NCBI RefSeq assembly: GCF_004379255.2
Contig: NC_056042.1
Coordinates: 13,005,901-13,069,900, forward strand
DNA: 64,000 nt
Reading direction: 5' to 3'
Origin: Salvia splendens
Lineage: Eukaryota; Streptophyta; Magnoliopsida; Lamiales; Lamiaceae
The translations under genes were made by a program, and so were the position numbers. This document shows positions 22,347-35,393 of the stretch, one piece after another; position 1 is the stretch's first letter; each line of letters begins with the position of its first letter. Below the pieces are notes generated by a model, which saw only the letters and a list, made by a program, of their open reading frames with translations, ran no database searches and was not told where the DNA came from.

Positions 22347-23233
22347 CTGTCATATCAATCCAAGCCTAATATGTTTTCAGTAAATCAAACTATTCCTACA
22401 AGCTATGTATAAATTCAACTACAGCAACACTACAAGTAAAGTTGTTTATGCAAGAAAATGGTCTCTAAAAAGCCATATTCCAAGAAAATTGAAACCGAAA
22501 CCATAAATAAATAGCAAGAGTTCTATGACTCTATATTGTAATATAAAGAAGATATGTACCACCATTATTCATAAGAAGATATATCGGACTAACTGAGGAC
22601 AAGGAATATTTTAATCCCATTAATTGTAAGTAGTACCTCAGCCAGAGATATATTTAAGAGATTTTTCAATATTATTTTTTGAAATAAAATTAATTTACAT
22701 ATAACAAAATTTCAAAATGAATATTTTTATCATAATTTTTAATGTTTAATATCAATCCATAATTCTAAAAATTGAACTAATAAAATAATAATATATTTAA
22801 AATAAAAAATTTAATGCAAAATATTACCTATAAAAATTTAAAAATTATGTGGAGCCACCCGACCATGTCGCTCCGCCGGTAAATGAGAGATTCGACAAGC
22901 ATGTTTTTGAAGCTTATAATACTATACTATAAAAGTAGCCAAAAAAGTAAAGAGTTGACAATTCTTTGAAAAAGAATAACGCAGAGTTTAATTTTGACCA
23001 GAATAGACGTACTACTTGAAATTTGAATACAAACAAAAGGCAATCTTGGGATATATAGCTACAACAATAATCAGAAATTGGAGGATAAATTTCAGCAACT
23101 AGAAATTATTGATCATAAAAAGTAGTACAGTACTAACATCTACTAAAACTAAATACAAATTTGTGAATCTTAAGCACAAAAAAAAATAACATGCATAAAA
23201 ACAAAGTAGTACTAAGCAAGTAGAGGAGGGAAC
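22347..23233 (-). other. Intron 1 of the AKT1-like gene
   Basis: 887 nt, GT donor at 23233-23232 and AG acceptor at 22348-22347. Very AT-rich; a GC-richer tail (about 22850-22880, GGAGCCACCCGACC) could be the end of an old hAT element, but I find no matching partner end. Confidence 0.7.
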
Positions 23234-23270
23234 CTATAGCGGCGATCATGAGGAGAGATAACGAAAGAGC
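23234..23270 (-). pseudogene. AKT1-like: AKT1-like exon 1, 3' end
   Basis: Reads FVISPHDRRYR up to AG/GTTCCC. The right edge is the TSD AGAGC of Copia-B; the exon continues in frame at 41497 once the element and one TSD copy are removed. Confidence 0.9.
23266..23270. repeat. Left target duplication of Copia-B (AGAGC)
   Basis: AGAGC here and at 41492-41496. Confidence 0.92.
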
Positions 23271-24276
23271 TGTTGTCGAAAATGATTGTTTAACTGCGAT
23301 ACAAAGATACACTAATCGGTCGTAGTATAACCCAATGAAGAAACGAGAAATTAAACGGAAAATAAATTGAATTGAAATTACAAAGAAGAATTCGAAACAA
23401 TAAACCGTAAAGATGTAAGCCGAGTCGAGGAGTCCTCTTTCCGCAAGACGAGATACGACGCACCTGGACATGGGGGTTACTGACTGGTGCACTAGCCAGT
23501 GGGAGCTGAAGAGACACGACGCACCTGGACATGCTACACGACTGGATACACCATGGACCGTCGGGATCCATCGGGGACCTTTCGTCTCCCGTTATACGTC
23601 GAGGTCCAGCGGGGACCTTTTGACTCCCGTTGTGAGTCGGGTGCCAGCGGGGACCTTTTGTCTCCCGTTGTGCGTCAGGGTCCTGCGGGAACCTTTTGTC
23701 TCCCGTCATGCGTCGAGGTCCAGCGGGACCATGACGTGGACTAGGACCCGTCGGGGATATCGTAGAATTTGGGGTGGTCTAAAAAGAACAAGCGGGGCTC
23801 GAACTACGCTCAACGACCAGCTCCAAAGAACAACTCAAAGACCACCCAAAGACCAATTGCCAAGATCCAAGGCACAAGGTGCATGGTGCACGGGTCGCGG
23901 CTCGCGGCTCACGGGCGGGCTGCGGCGGCACGCGCGTGTGGGCTCTGTCACCCGTCTTATTCCACGATAATTATTACACATGATAATTCATCTGATTAAA
24001 TGCTTCATCAAAGAAGTCTATCATCCCCGATGTGGGATAATTAACACTTAGTTAATTAATCCCTTAGTCTTTTCACATAGCTCATTTCTAGCTTTATTGT
24101 GACCAACTTTAATATATTATTTCTCACTCACCGGGAATCGGATTTGAGAAAATGGATATACTACGGTCATCTACTCGGAACGTAGATCGACGTTATTGTA
24201 TTTAATTTCATAAAATTAAATGTCTTGTAATATTTATTATTAGTAAAAAATTATTTGACCAAGCGCGATTCCAACA
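23271..24276 (-). repeat. 3' LTR of Copia-B (1006 bp)
   Basis: Ends TGTTGTCG... and ...CCAACA match the 5' LTR. About 200 bp present in the 5' LTR is missing near 23457, where a small CACCTGGACATG duplication fills the gap. It contains four 43-bp units around 23575-23745 with the motif CCTTTTGTCTCCCGTTGTG. Confidence 0.9.
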
Positions 24277-24286
24277 ATCCCCCACA
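24277..24286 (-). other. Polypurine tract of Copia-B
   Basis: TGTGGGGGAT on the minus strand, identical to that of Copia-A. Confidence 0.85.
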
Positions 24287-24839
24287 TGAGTGGAAATTGC
24301 CAAATGCAAATGTATGCACACACAAGCTCAACCCTCAAGAGGTATGTAAGCATAAGGATAGGTAGTTTTTGGCTTTGAACCATCCATAGTCAACACCATC
24401 GGATACACAGGCGGACTAGTAGCGCGATGCTTTGAACTATTCCTCCACGGCGTGCACCGAGACAATGATGTTATCACTTAAGCACATCAACCTCATCCGT
24501 TCTCACGTTCTGTGTCCATTTCAGGCCTTGGACACCACTTTGGATTCATAAGTGTATTGTTTGAAGCGGCCCCACTTCACACATACATAGGTGATTCCTC
24601 GTTAAGTATCTTGCCATACTCGGTCTCCTTGAGAACTTCATCTCAACGAGATCCTTTAGGGATCATTAAAAGTCATAGACTTAACCTCACCACTAGGCAA
24701 GTTTTCCAACACTCTATTGCGCTCTAGAGAATAGATATAGATGAGTGTTTCACACGAACTCTCATAGCTTAGTTTTCCCATTGAACCAAGTTCTTGGGAT
24801 CTCCAGTCATCATGGTTGGGTTACCACTATGACAGTTCT

Positions 24840-26760
24840 TTAGTTTGTGGATTTCAAACTCATTCCCTCTAGCAATTTATTCATTTGATCACGATTTAAC
24901 CCTTTGGTTAGCGGATCCGCTAGATTATCCAATGACTTCACGTAGTCAATTGTAATCACCCCTGTTGTGATCAAATGTCTCACGGTATTATGTCGTCGAC
25001 GAATGTGTCGAGACTTACCATTGTACAAGCCACTGTTTGCCCTCCCAATAGCGGCTTGGCTATCACAGTGAATTAACACTAGAGGCACGAGCTTTGACCA
25101 ACACGAAATATCTTCAAGGAAGTTTTTAAGCCATTCGGCTTCTTCTGCGGCTTTATCTAAAGCTATGAATTCAGATTCCATAGTGGATCGGGCTATACAT
25201 GTCTGTTTCGTTGATTTCCACGAGACAGCACCACCCCCAATAGTAAAGACATATCCACTTGTTGAAAGTGAGTCTTTGTTATCGGATATCCAATTTGCAT
25301 CGCAGTACCCTTCAAGTACCGGGAGTATCTCAAAAAGTGTAGCCCATGATTTTGAGTATACTTGAGATACCTCAAAACTCTTACAAGAGCTTTCCAATGC
25401 TCTTTGCTTGGATTGCTCGTGTAACGACTAAACTTGTTCACAATGCAAGCAATGTCAAGTCTAGTGCAATTAGTCAAATGCATAATGCACTCAATGCCCC
25501 GTGCATAATCTTTTTGTGCAGCGGGCTTGCCCTTGTTCATGCTCAAGTGAACTTTGAGCTCTATAGGCGTCTTAGCCGGGATGCCATCATAGGCGTTGAA
25601 TCTCTTTAGTACTTTCTCAATATAATGAGATAGTGTCAAGATGATTCCTTTGAATTAGAATTTTTCATTCCAAAAATCACATCGGCTAGACCCATATCCT
25701 TCATGTCAAAGATTCTTTTTAACATGGTTTTCGTATAGTTAATTACTTAGGTGTTACTACCCATGATTAACATATCATCAACGTAGAGACACACTATAAC
25801 ATATCCATTATCAGTGTTCTTAATGTAGACACATTTGTCACATTCGTTGATTTTAAATTCATTTGATAACATCATCACATTATCAAATTTCAAGTGTCAT
25901 TGCAATGACGCTTGTTTCAATCCATAGAGGGATTTAACCAGTTTGCAAACCTTTCTCTCTTGTCCAGGTACTACAAAACTTTTAGGTTATTCCATATAGA
26001 TTTCATATTAAATCACCATTTAAACTTGTCAATTGTTCCAACGGTCTTAAACTTGCTTTTAAGGACTCATTTGCATCCTAAAGGTTTAGCACCTTCAGGT
26101 AGATCAACCAACACCCAAGTGTGGTAGCAAAACTGAATCAATTTTGCTTTGAACAGTTTCTCTTTAATGCAGCCTGTCTGGGCAATCAAAGACTACTTTT
26201 ATTAATGTTAGTTCTTCATCCAACATAAAAGCATTATAGTCAGGACCAAATGTCTTTGGTGTACTGACCACACTACCACGTCTTAGTATTGTATCGTTTG
26301 GATCCGCTGATTCAGAACTAGTGGCTTCATCCTCAATTCTCGTCTCAGAATTGGGTGTAATATTTTCCTTGTCTTTGCGAGGAAATGTATTTTCAAGAAA
26401 TACATCATTTATTGACTCGATTGTTGTTCCCACGGTCACAGTCGGTATTTCAGACTTGTGGACAACGAATCGATTTGCACTACTATTAATTGCATACCCA
26501 ATAAAGATACAATCAACCATTTTAGGACCGATTATAACTTCTTTCAGCAGAGGAACCATCATCTTTGTCAAACACCCCCACACTTTGAGGTATTTGTAGG
26601 ATGACTGCATTTCCTTTCACAACTCATAAGGAGTGACATCCTTACTTTTGAGTGGGATTTTATTTAGGATGTAGTTAGCTGTCAAAACAACCCTTACATG
26701 TTCTGGGGCATCCCTGAACTAATCAGTAACGCATTTATCATCTCATTAAGAGTTTAGTTT
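24840..26760 (-). pseudogene. Copia-B reverse transcriptase and RNase H, broken
   Basis: RNase H is nearly intact at 24840-25397 ([56 protein letters not shown], ending SLKSTN). Upstream, RT pieces are readable: [20 protein letters not shown] at 25430-25490, and the YVDD block near 25780 on the minus strand. Frameshifts and stops interrupt, and about 200 bp around 26010 (the AFLNG block) is missing. The part at 26164-26610 is the integrase-RT linker with Ser/Glu-rich text. Confidence 0.85.
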
Positions 26761-27035
26761 CTTGCGTTCTGTAGCACCAATAGATTGTGGTGAATATGGT
26801 GCAACCGTTTGAAGAGTTATACCACTTGTGTTGCATAATTTCTCAAACGAGACTACGTATTCGCCTCCTCTATCACTTTGAATCATTTTGATTTACAATC
26901 CAAGTTGATTCCCGACTTCGTTCTTATAATTTTTGAACACATCAATTGCTTCATCTTCACTTCTTAAAAAATAAAGATAGCAACGTCTTGTGCAATCATC
27001 TATGAACGTGATAAGGTATTTTTTACCACTTATAG
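26574..27035 (-). pseudogene. Copia-B integrase C-terminal part, left copy
   Basis: Minus strand: DRGGEYV and APYSPQS are readable between stops. A second copy of this stretch lies at 34928-35393, so the segment is duplicated around Gypsy-C. It ends in TATAG (27031-27035), the target duplication of the Gypsy LTR. Confidence 0.85.
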
Positions 27036-29775
27036 TGTCACGATCGCCCTTAAGGGTTAATAAATACGGGCGATCGTGATTAAAAGAATTTAATAAACAG
27101 ATGAAAAGAATTAGGGTTTCAACACAAGTTAGACCAACAATTAATATCCCGATAAATAACCCAGAGTTTGATATTATCCAACAAGAAATTCAAAATATCC
27201 ATTATCCTAACAATTAAAGTTGTCGGCCCAAATAAAACATAATCAAACGAAACGTCACAGCGGAAACGACCAAGAGAAAGAGTGACGTCATGTGTGAAGA
27301 CACAACAACACTCAAGGTTCAAAGACGACAATAATATCTTAAATTCACTTGCTCAACACCACCACATCCTCGTCGCCGCTCAACCTGCACATAGGGAAAA
27401 CACATGCAGGGCTGAGTATTATAAAAAAAATACTCAGTGGCTCATGCTGAAAACATTTTCAATAAACGGTAATTTACCATGCCATTCACAAGTAACCATC
27501 GGGGTTTAGCTTTAGAAATGCCGGAGGCACTCAAAATCATTTCCATTTTAAACATCGACTGATCAGTCATTTTCCCATAGACGTTAGCCATATCTGCTCA
27601 TACATGACTTGGAATGTGGCCACAAACCAAGCCACTAGACCGGCCAGCCCGTACGCTAGCACACAGTCTACCGTAGGTGTACACTAATCCAAAGTAGGGT
27701 TTGCGGCCCTACGAGGACCCGAATTCGATTTAAACAATATTGGCCAGAGCCACATCAGATAGGCACGTTAAAGCAAAACACGGCATGATAAACACATTTT
27801 CATTCTCATAAATAAAACATTTAGGACTTTTTTCCTTATTTAAAAAGGAAGCCCACCTCGATCGCTTAAAATCTCAAGTACTCTCTTCCCTTTGGTCTCA
27901 CGATTCACTTGCGATGATTCACCTTTAACATTTAGATAATACATAAATCAACACACTTTTCAAATAAATAGGTAAAAATGCATGCATCCTAAGCGAAGTT
28001 ATTTATCTCGGTTTTCGATTATTCGCCCCTAATTCCTACGTTAGCTCCTCGTATTTTTCTCAACGATATCGAAATAAAATTCCCAAAATTATAAAAGTGT
28101 ATAATTAAATTGTCGCAAGCATTTTCCCCTCGAACTATATTTATTTCAGATTTAGGATATAGTTATTCATTCGTTGAAATATTCCGGAATTAATTAAATA
28201 ATTCGCCACTATTAATTATCGACCCAAAGATTTATTTAAAAGCCTCAAGTTTAATTATTTCCCCACCTTATATCTCCAATTTAATTAAGAAGCCCCAACA
28301 AATTAAATGAGAGCCTAAAACATCCAATTTTAATTGTTGAGGCCAAATTCTATTAAAAGAACAAAAGCCCAAAGATTTGAAAAACTACTCCCCACAAGCC
28401 CCACCTCTGTCACTCTCTCTCTCTCCCTCTTCTTCTCTTTTCTTCTCTCTCGCCCAAATTGCAGGCAAATTCTCCATCCGTCGTCGCCTCTCCGATTCAC
28501 CCCTCTTCGCCGGCCGCTGCTGCTGTCGGAATTGCGTCGCCGCTGCTCCGTCGTTGCCGCTACTGCGCAGTCACCGCCGCTGCTGTCGTCGTTCGATCCA
28601 GCAGGGGGATGCCGCCGCCGGTGGTCGTGCAGCCGTCGCCGGGAGGAGCTGCTGCTGCCGTCGGGAAGAAGCTGTTGTTGCCGACGGGAAGAGGCTGCTG
28701 TACGGAAGCCAGCCTCTGCGTCGTTGCTGCTGGTGTATCGGGATCGATATCGTGATGCCGCTGCCCCGCGTACACCGCCGTCGCTGCCGGGAGGTTCCGC
28801 CTCCGATCAACCCCCAATTCCTCCCCGAAGGTAAGTTCTTTATTTGATTTCGTGAATTAAAATTTGTTTCTTTAGTTTAGTTTGCTTCGATTCATTCGAT
28901 TAGGAGATATATCGCAGATTGTGGCAACAGTAGGGTGAAATATATATGGATGCAGTAGTATGACATTGGAAATTTGGATGGGAAAGGGGTATACCTTCGA
29001 TTTGCAGACGGATTTTGAAATAGTAGATGATGAATCTTTTCCCGATTTTAGTTCTGGTTTTCTGTAGAGAAGAGTGAATGAGTTGATTTCAGAGCATGTA
29101 GAATAGAGAGAAAAATTCTGCAGAGTTTACCTTGAATTGAAGTTGTGAAGAAGAAGGCTTGGTTTTCTTGCTGCAGAGGACGTGTAGAATAGGCAGAATG
29201 AATTGGTTTGGTGATTAAATTAGAGGGATGATCAATTGTTTGGATGTGGGAGAGATTTAAGGGAGTGGGGAAAGAGGGGAGAACGGTTTTGACGTGTGTT
29301 GAGGGGAGGAAGAATTCGAAATTCCCTTTTTTTTTTCTTCTTTGAATTAATTTGAATTTATTTGGTATTTATTTGCAGTTCACGGATGAGGAATATCTAC
29401 TCACGGAGGGGAAATATCTTTACAGAATCTTTAATTAAATAAAATTACAGCTGATTGATGATCAGATCAACTGGGAAAATTAATTAAATTGGTTTAATTC
29501 ACGGTCCTTTGTATTTTATTTTAATTTGTGCAGTCCACAATTTATTTATCACGGACTGGATTTTTGTAATATTTATTTAATTTATCGGATCCAACACAGA
29601 ATTGAGTCCAATAAATATTCCTCACGGACATGAATTATTTTAGATTCGCGCAGTAATTTATTTCACAAATCTCTAGTCCAGCAACAATTAATTCACCAAC
29701 AATTAATTCACGGACTTCGCAATATTAATAGCATTAATACAAGTACTTTAGGGTTTGAAAATTAGGGTATTACCA
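27036..29775 (-). repeat. 3' LTR of Gypsy-C (about 2740 bp)
   Basis: On the minus strand it ends ...GGGCGATCGTGACA at 27036. Its first bases near 29775 (TAATACCC) lack about 15 nt seen at the start of the other copy (TGTAACGCCCC). The middle (28440-28810) is GC-rich with many CCG/CTG triplets and pyrimidine runs. Confidence 0.88.
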
Positions 29776-29800
29776 CCCTTAACAGAAATTTCGTCCCGAA
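29776..29800 (-). other. Polypurine tract region of Gypsy-C
   Basis: Minus strand GGACGAAATTTCTGTTAAGG, the usual sequence before the 3' LTR of Tekay-like chromoviruses. Confidence 0.7.
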
Positions 29801-29811
29801 ATTTGTTATCC

Positions 29812-30406
29812 TCAAGTAAAGAGTTCTGGGTACAATTCTATCATCTTGTCCTCATTCTCCCACGTGGCTTCTTCATGTCCGTGATTTTCCCATAGCACTT
29901 TCACACAAGCAACAGGTTTATTCCTTACATTCTGGATCTTCCGGTCCAAAATGGATTGGGGTCTCTCCTCATAGCTCAAGTCTGGATTCAACGCGACTTC
30001 CTCAAAACGGATCACATGCTTCGGGTCGAACACGAATTTTCGTAACTACGACACATGAAAAACGTTGTGCACATTACCAAGGTTTGGTGGTAGCGCCAAT
30101 ATATATGCAACGCGGCCACTCCTTCGAGAATTTCGTAAGGTCCAATAAATCGCGGCTTCAATTTGCCCTTAACGCCAAATCGTGTTATCCCTTTTGACGG
30201 AGATACCTTCAAGAAAACTTTATCGCCAGCTTGGAATTGTAAGTCGTTTCGTCGGACATCCGCGTATGATTTCTGTCTGTCTTGAGCTTCATTTATCCTC
30301 CCACGAACTTGTCGAACGATTCCCACCATCTCTTCGACTGCATCAGGTCCGAGTATTCTTCTCTCGCCAACTTCATCCAGTAGAGCGGCGATCTACACTT
30401 TCTTTC
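29812..30406 (-). pseudogene. Gypsy-C integrase C-terminus and chromodomain-like tail
   Basis: Two overlapping frames: 30329-30012 (VGIVRQVRGRINEAQDRQKS, GDKVFLKVSPSKG, KLKPRFIGPYEILE, the GPY/F-type module) and 30033-29812 (HVIRFEEVALNPDLSYEE, VKVLWENHGHEEATWENED, YPELF). A frameshift near 30020-30100 separates them, and another near 30400 separates this part from the main pol frame. The C-terminal block is the chromodomain-like tail that can guide insertion into heterochromatin. Confidence 0.85.
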
Positions 30407-32830
30407 CTATAATGCCTCGTACGGTTCCATGTTTATCGTTGCCTGAAAACTGTTGTTGTAGACGAACTCGATCAGTGGTAGTGCTGCCTCCCAACTTCCT
30501 CCTCGGTCGAGTACCACGGCTCTCAACATATCCTCGAGAGTTTGGATTGTTCTTTCGGACTGTCCATCGGTTTGCGGGTGAAACGCTGTACTGAAATTCA
30601 ATTTGGTTCCAAGCTCCTTCTGTAGACTTACCCAAAATCTTGAGGTGAATTTCGGGTCACGGTCGGACGTGATAGTCACTGGGACTCCATGCAATCGAAC
30701 TATCTCCCTTATGTAGATTTGAGCCAGTTTGTTGGACCCATAGCTTATCAGAATCGGTATGAAATGCGCACTCTTGGTAAGTCGATCTATAATTACCCAA
30801 ATGGCGGTGTTCCCTCTCAGAGTCCTTGGCAAACCTGTCACGAAATCCATGGTTATGTGCTCCCATTTCCACTCAGGAATTTCCAGTGGTTGTAACTTCC
30901 CATACGGTCGTTGATGTAGAATCTTCACTTGCTGGCAGACTAAACATCTCTCGACGAACGAGGCTATATCCCTCTTCATACCATTCCACCAAAAGGACTT
31001 CTTCAGATCTTGATACATTTTCGTACTTCCTGGGTAAACGGTGTAAGGAGTCTCATGTGCTTCACTCATAACCTCGTTTTTGAGCCCCTCGTTATCCAGC
31101 ATGCATAATATTCCTTCGAAAGTAAGGGCATTGTCACCTTCTTCACTAAAATTCTCAGATTCGCCAGTTCGCACTTCTATACGAATTTCCTCCAATTTCG
31201 CATCCATCCGTTGTGCTTCAATAATCCTCGACCTTATATCTGGTTCAACAACTAGAGTGGCGATTCGTGCATCCACTGTTTCAGGTGCCCTCACCACTTC
31301 CAAACGCATCTTGCTGAACTCGCGAATCAGGCTTTCCTCTTTGGTGAAAAAAGTGGCCAGTTGGGAATGGTCCTTCCGGCTCAATGCATCTGCCACTACA
31401 TTTGCTATGTCGGGGTGATAATTGATGCCACAATCGTAGTCCTTTACCAACTCGAGCCATCTTCGTTGCCGCATGTTCAAATCTTTCTGCTCGAAGAAAT
31501 ACTTCAGGCTTTTGTGATCCGTGAAGATCTCACATCGGACTCCGTAGAGATGATGTCTCCAAATCTTTAAGGCGTGCACTACCGCTGCTAGCTCCAAGTC
31601 GTGGGTTGGGTAGTTCAACTCGTGTGGCCTCAATTGTCGTGACGCGTAAGCAATCACCTTGTTATTTTGCATCAATACGCATCCAAGTCCCACCTTCGAA
31701 GCGTCAGTGTATACCACGTAGTTCACTACAGGCTCTGGCACAGCTAGAATCGGTGCACTGGTTAGCTTTTCCTTCAACAGTTGGAAACTTGCCTCACACT
31801 CTGGGGTCCATTTGACTTTTACCCCCTTCTTGAGTTGTTGGGTCATGGGTCTCGCTATCTTGGAGAATCCCTCTATAAACCTTCGGTAGTATCCTGCCAA
31901 GCCTAGGAAACTCTGAATCTCGTTTGGTGTTGAGGGTGCTTTCCATTGTTGTACCGCCTCAACCTTGGCGGGGTCCACACGGATTTCCTCTGCTGACACA
32001 ACGTGACCAAGGAAGTTCACTTCCTTAAGCCAAAACTCACACTTGCTGAATTTGGCATACAGTTTCTCACTCCTCAATGTCTCCAATGTGATTCGCAGGT
32101 GTTCCTCATGTTCCTTCTCGTCCTTCGAGTAGACAAGTACATCATCTATGAACACCAAAACGAATTTATCCAAATATGGATGGAACACTCGATTCATCAA
32201 ATTCATGAATACCGCAGGTGCATTTGTTAATCCAAACGGCATTACCACAAACTCATAGTGACCATATCTCGTGCGGAAAGCAGTCTTCGGTATGTCTTCT
32301 CGTCGGACTCTCAACTGATGGTATCCGGACCTTAAGTCCATCTTTGAGAACACACCAGCTCCTCGAAGTTGATCGAATAGGTCATCTATTCTCGGCAGTG
32401 GATATTTGTTCTTGAGAGTCATCTTTTTCAACTCTCTATAATCGATACACATTCTCATCGATCCATCCTTCTTCTTCACAAAAAGCACAGGCGCGCCCCA
32501 CGGTGAAACACTGGGTCTAATGAAACCCAAGTCCATAAGCTTCTGTAGTTGTATCTTGAGTTCTTCCAACTCTTTAGGCGCCATTCGATATACCACAGCA
32601 ACATCCTCCACTTTCCTTTCCTCCTTCTCATCTCCTTGTAGATAGACCAGATATGCAGGGCGCCCTTTTCTTAACATCGTAGTGGCTTGGAGTGCGGAGA
32701 TGATAGACGTTTTTCTGTTCATCGTGATTCCATGATACACGATTGGTTCCTTTCCCGGGGCTTGTGATGATATTTGTTTCCCCTTACAACGATTAGTGGC
32801 AAAAAACAAGGGTAACCAATTTATTCCCAA
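30407..32830 (-). CDS. Gypsy-C polyprotein: RT, RNase H and integrase (807 codons open)
   Basis: An uninterrupted 807-codon frame. It begins at MGINWL, the end of the protease region; the true start was upstream in Gag-Pol. RT motifs: [51 protein letters not shown] and the catalytic FIDDVLVYS. RNase [38 protein letters not shown] and ADALSRKD. Integrase: a zinc region with CLVCQQVK, the core residues in MDFVTGLP and ITSDRDPKF, and [19 protein letters not shown]. Oddities: the linker between VEDVAVV and YRMAPKEL lacks the usual 30-40 residues (REFPDVFP region), and the second zinc-binding His of integrase is Tyr ([10 protein letters not shown]). The frame ends at 30407, where the integrase C-terminus shifts frame. 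Likely inactive. Confidence 0.9.
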   Translation of the reverse strand: MGINWLPLFFATNRCKGKQISSQAPGKEPIVYHGITMNRKTSIISALQATTMLRKGRPAYLVYLQGDEKEERKVEDVAVVYRMAPKELEELKIQLQKLMDLGFIRPSVSPWGAPVLFVKKKDGSMRMCIDYRELKKMTLKNKYPLPRIDDLFDQLRGAGVFSKMDLRSGYHQLRVRREDIPKTAFRTRYGHYEFVVMPFGLTNAPAVFMNLMNRVFHPYLDKFVLVFIDDVLVYSKDEKEHEEHLRITLETLRSEKLYAKFSKCEFWLKEVNFLGHVVSAEEIRVDPAKVEAVQQWKAPSTPNEIQSFLGLAGYYRRFIEGFSKIARPMTQQLKKGVKVKWTPECEASFQLLKEKLTSAPILAVPEPVVNYVVYTDASKVGLGCVLMQNNKVIAYASRQLRPHELNYPTHDLELAAVVHALKIWRHHLYGVRCEIFTDHKSLKYFFEQKDLNMRQRRWLELVKDYDCGINYHPDIANVVADALSRKDHSQLATFFTKEESLIREFSKMRLEVVRAPETVDARIATLVVEPDIRSRIIEAQRMDAKLEEIRIEVRTGESENFSEEGDNALTFEGILCMLDNEGLKNEVMSEAHETPYTVYPGSTKMYQDLKKSFWWNGMKRDIASFVERCLVCQQVKILHQRPYGKLQPLEIPEWKWEHITMDFVTGLPRTLRGNTAIWVIIDRLTKSAHFIPILISYGSNKLAQIYIREIVRLHGVPVTITSDRDPKFTSRFWVSLQKELGTKLNFSTAFHPQTDGQSERTIQTLEDMLRAVVLDRGGSWEAALPLIEFVYNNSFQATINMEPYEAL

Positions 32831-33900
32831 AATTATATCAATATCCCCTCTTAACTGCTAACGGGGTCCTTGATTGTTCTCCCTTAACTCCGTCCCCACA
32901 TTTTTGCTTGGACACTCTCTAGAAAAGTGATTATATCTACTACAGTTAAAAAAAACTTGATAGTATTATGAATTCTACACTTCCCAAAATGATAGTATGA
33001 GCAAACGATGCATTGAGAGGGTTTGGGTTGAAAATCACCCATGTGACTCGGTGCAGCCTGTACTCCCCTATACTTTGGTTGGTTTTGGGTGGGCTGGTAT
33101 CCCTTGTTTTCATAGGGAGCCTTATTCTCATCCCACTTTCTCTTCTCTCGAGAAGAATGTGGTGGAGGCAGTGCCAGTGTAGTGTTTCACATCGCCCTCT
33201 CCTTGGGCATAGCTTCCTCCACGTCTAGTACGCAGGTCAACGATCCAGCGCATGTAAGTCTTCCACGACTGGCTAATGACATCTTTATCTCATACCTTAG
33301 ACCCTCACGGAACTTTTCAGCCAGTTTCTATTCAGTGTCAACTTGTTCAGGTGCATACTGGATCATATCGCAGAGCACGCGATCATATTCCGTCACCGAC
33401 ATGCGTCCTTGGGTTAAGTTGTAAAACTCAACCGCCTTTGCCTTTCGGTAACTTTTTAGGACCTACTTGTTGTATATCTCCACCTTAATGTCCTCCCATG
33501 TCAATGTATCCACTTGCTTAGTGGTCATGGTCCTTTGCTTGTCCCACCAAAAGTCGGACGAATCCGTGAGTTGGAAGGTTACACAAATCAAACGCTCTTC
33601 CTTAGTGCACTTGAAGATTCGAATATCCTCTACATTGCGCGTATCTAAGTCTCGGCCTTTACTGGCTCTCTTATCCCATCGAAGATAGGAGGATTTTGCT
33701 TTAGCAAAAACTATTCAATATGCCATTCTGGCTTAGGTGGAGGAGGTGATGGTGATGGTGCTTGCACGCGTTTCTCCTTTCGATTGTTTCACATTTTAGT
33801 TGATTAAATTTTGCCACTTGCTGGATGATTTCCTCTCGTCGACGACCTTCATTCGTATATCTTAATCTACCAGGGTGCTCGTACTTTCATTCCAATACTA
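32831..33900 (-). pseudogene. Gypsy-C Gag remnant
   Basis: Minus strand, many stops. The retrotransposon Gag domain can be followed in pieces: RAFDLCN-type text, a Trp/Trp region near 33540 and the QGRMSVTEYD-like block near 33400. The protease active site is not recognisable. Confidence 0.6.
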
Positions 33901-34927
33901 TCGTACAGTGATGCTCTTATGCGACGATCTTGAATACTCCGACTCACAACTTTATGTTGTTATCCGTATATCCCTTGATCAACCACTTACATAAATTTTG
34001 AGCCCCAAAACGTGATAATTTGGTGTACACGGCTTCTCTCAACTTTCTATTTCTCAAGACCTAATATCTAGGCATGGCATAATGTTTGATTCTTCGGCCG
34101 CTTGCTACAACTAAGCATATATGCAAAAATATTCAACTCCTCGTGTTGTTGGTGTATCATCTTTTTGTATGTGTCTCTTGAAACTCATTCCTCATATTGT
34201 GTTTGCAGAGATCGAGCCATTGTCTTCCGTGAGAGTCTTGTATCAAGAATTTAGAAATCTATTCAACAGTCTTACTTGGATCAGAACGGGTTTCAATATG
34301 AGGAGCACTATTGAAATTGTCCTTGATTAGAATTGCTCCGGAAATGACTCAAGAGGAACAAGAATGAGTCAATACTTTCATTAAAAGGAATCAGTGATGC
34401 ATCACTTGCAAATTGCAGGTCAATCAAAGGTTTTAAATGCACGAAAAGAATACCATTGTCAAGGAGCTTCATAGAAAGAAATTTATGAGAATCCAAGTAA
34501 GTACTGTCAATTAAATTCATCCATTCTAGCTATAAAGGTAGCACTCCGTCATTTCCCGAAGATAATAGAAGTGTTCTCGAAAACTCTAGATGCTAAGTCA
34601 AGATTCTCGGTGTCGTTACAACAATTAACTGTCATTGAATGTCACATCTTCATATTGTTTTTGGCACGCCATAGCGGTCATTCTCATTAAAACATGGTAA
34701 AAACCCTCATGGCCTTAACGTGTCATAAGTGTCGTCATATTTATAACGCGTCGTCGCATTAACATGTTATGCATGATTGCATTCACTTTGTTTGATTGCA
34801 CGCACACTTTCTCGTCATTGTAGGGATACGTCACCTAACATTTCTTCTTGTCTTGATCTCGTTAGAAGCTTCCTTTCGTTTTGTTCTTATCATCCAGGGA
34901 AAACAATGGGCAGCTATAAAAAAAAAT
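33901..34927. other. Unassigned part of Gypsy-C, possible 5' leader
   Basis: No frame or motif recognised. The last 35 bp (34893-34927: AGGGAAAACA...TATAAAAAAAAATAC) loosely resembles LTR text at 27395-27432, so the breakpoint of the duplication may lie in old LTR sequence. Confidence 0.4.
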
Positions 34928-35393
34928 ACCCCCATACTTTGAGGTATTTGTAGGATGACTTCATTCCCTTTCACAACTCATAAGGAGTGACAACCTTACT
35001 TTTGAGTGGGATTTTGTTTAGGATGTAGTTAGCTGTCAAAACAGCTTTCCCCTACATGTTCTGGGGCATCCCTGAACTAATCAGTAACGCATTTATCATC
35101 TCATTAAGAGTTCAGTTTCTTGCGTTCTGTAGCACCAATAGATTGTGGTGAATATGGTGGAACCGTTTGAAGAGTTATACCACTTGTGTTGCATAATTCC
35201 TCAAACGAGGCTACGTATTCGCCTCCTCTATCACTTTGAATCATTTTGATTTACAATCCAAGTTGATTCCCAACTTCGTTTTTATAATTTTTGAACACAT
35301 CAATTGCTTCATCTTTACTTCTTAAAAAATAAAGATAGCAACGTCTTGTGCAATCATCTATGAACGCGGTAAGGTATTTTTTACCACTTATAG
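34928..35393 (-). pseudogene. Copia-B integrase fragment, right (duplicated) copy
   Basis: Near-identical to 26574-27035, from ACCCCCATACTTTG to TATAG. It is an extra copy, because Copia-B continues after the second LTR at 38150. It differs by scattered substitutions and a few indels. Confidence 0.85.

Noticed and set aside
22840..22890. hAT end inside channel intron 1
   Set aside because: Only one end-like GC-rich stretch is visible and no partner or duplication was found.
23470..23970. 166-codon frame and its counterpart near 40695-41214
   Set aside because: Lies in the LTR minisatellite of Copia-B and is read against the element's direction.
28334..28847. Overlapping frames of 98-166 codons, repeated near 36750-37213
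   Set aside because: They come from the GC- and triplet-rich part of the Gypsy-C LTR; several frames on both strands are open at once, which reflects composition.
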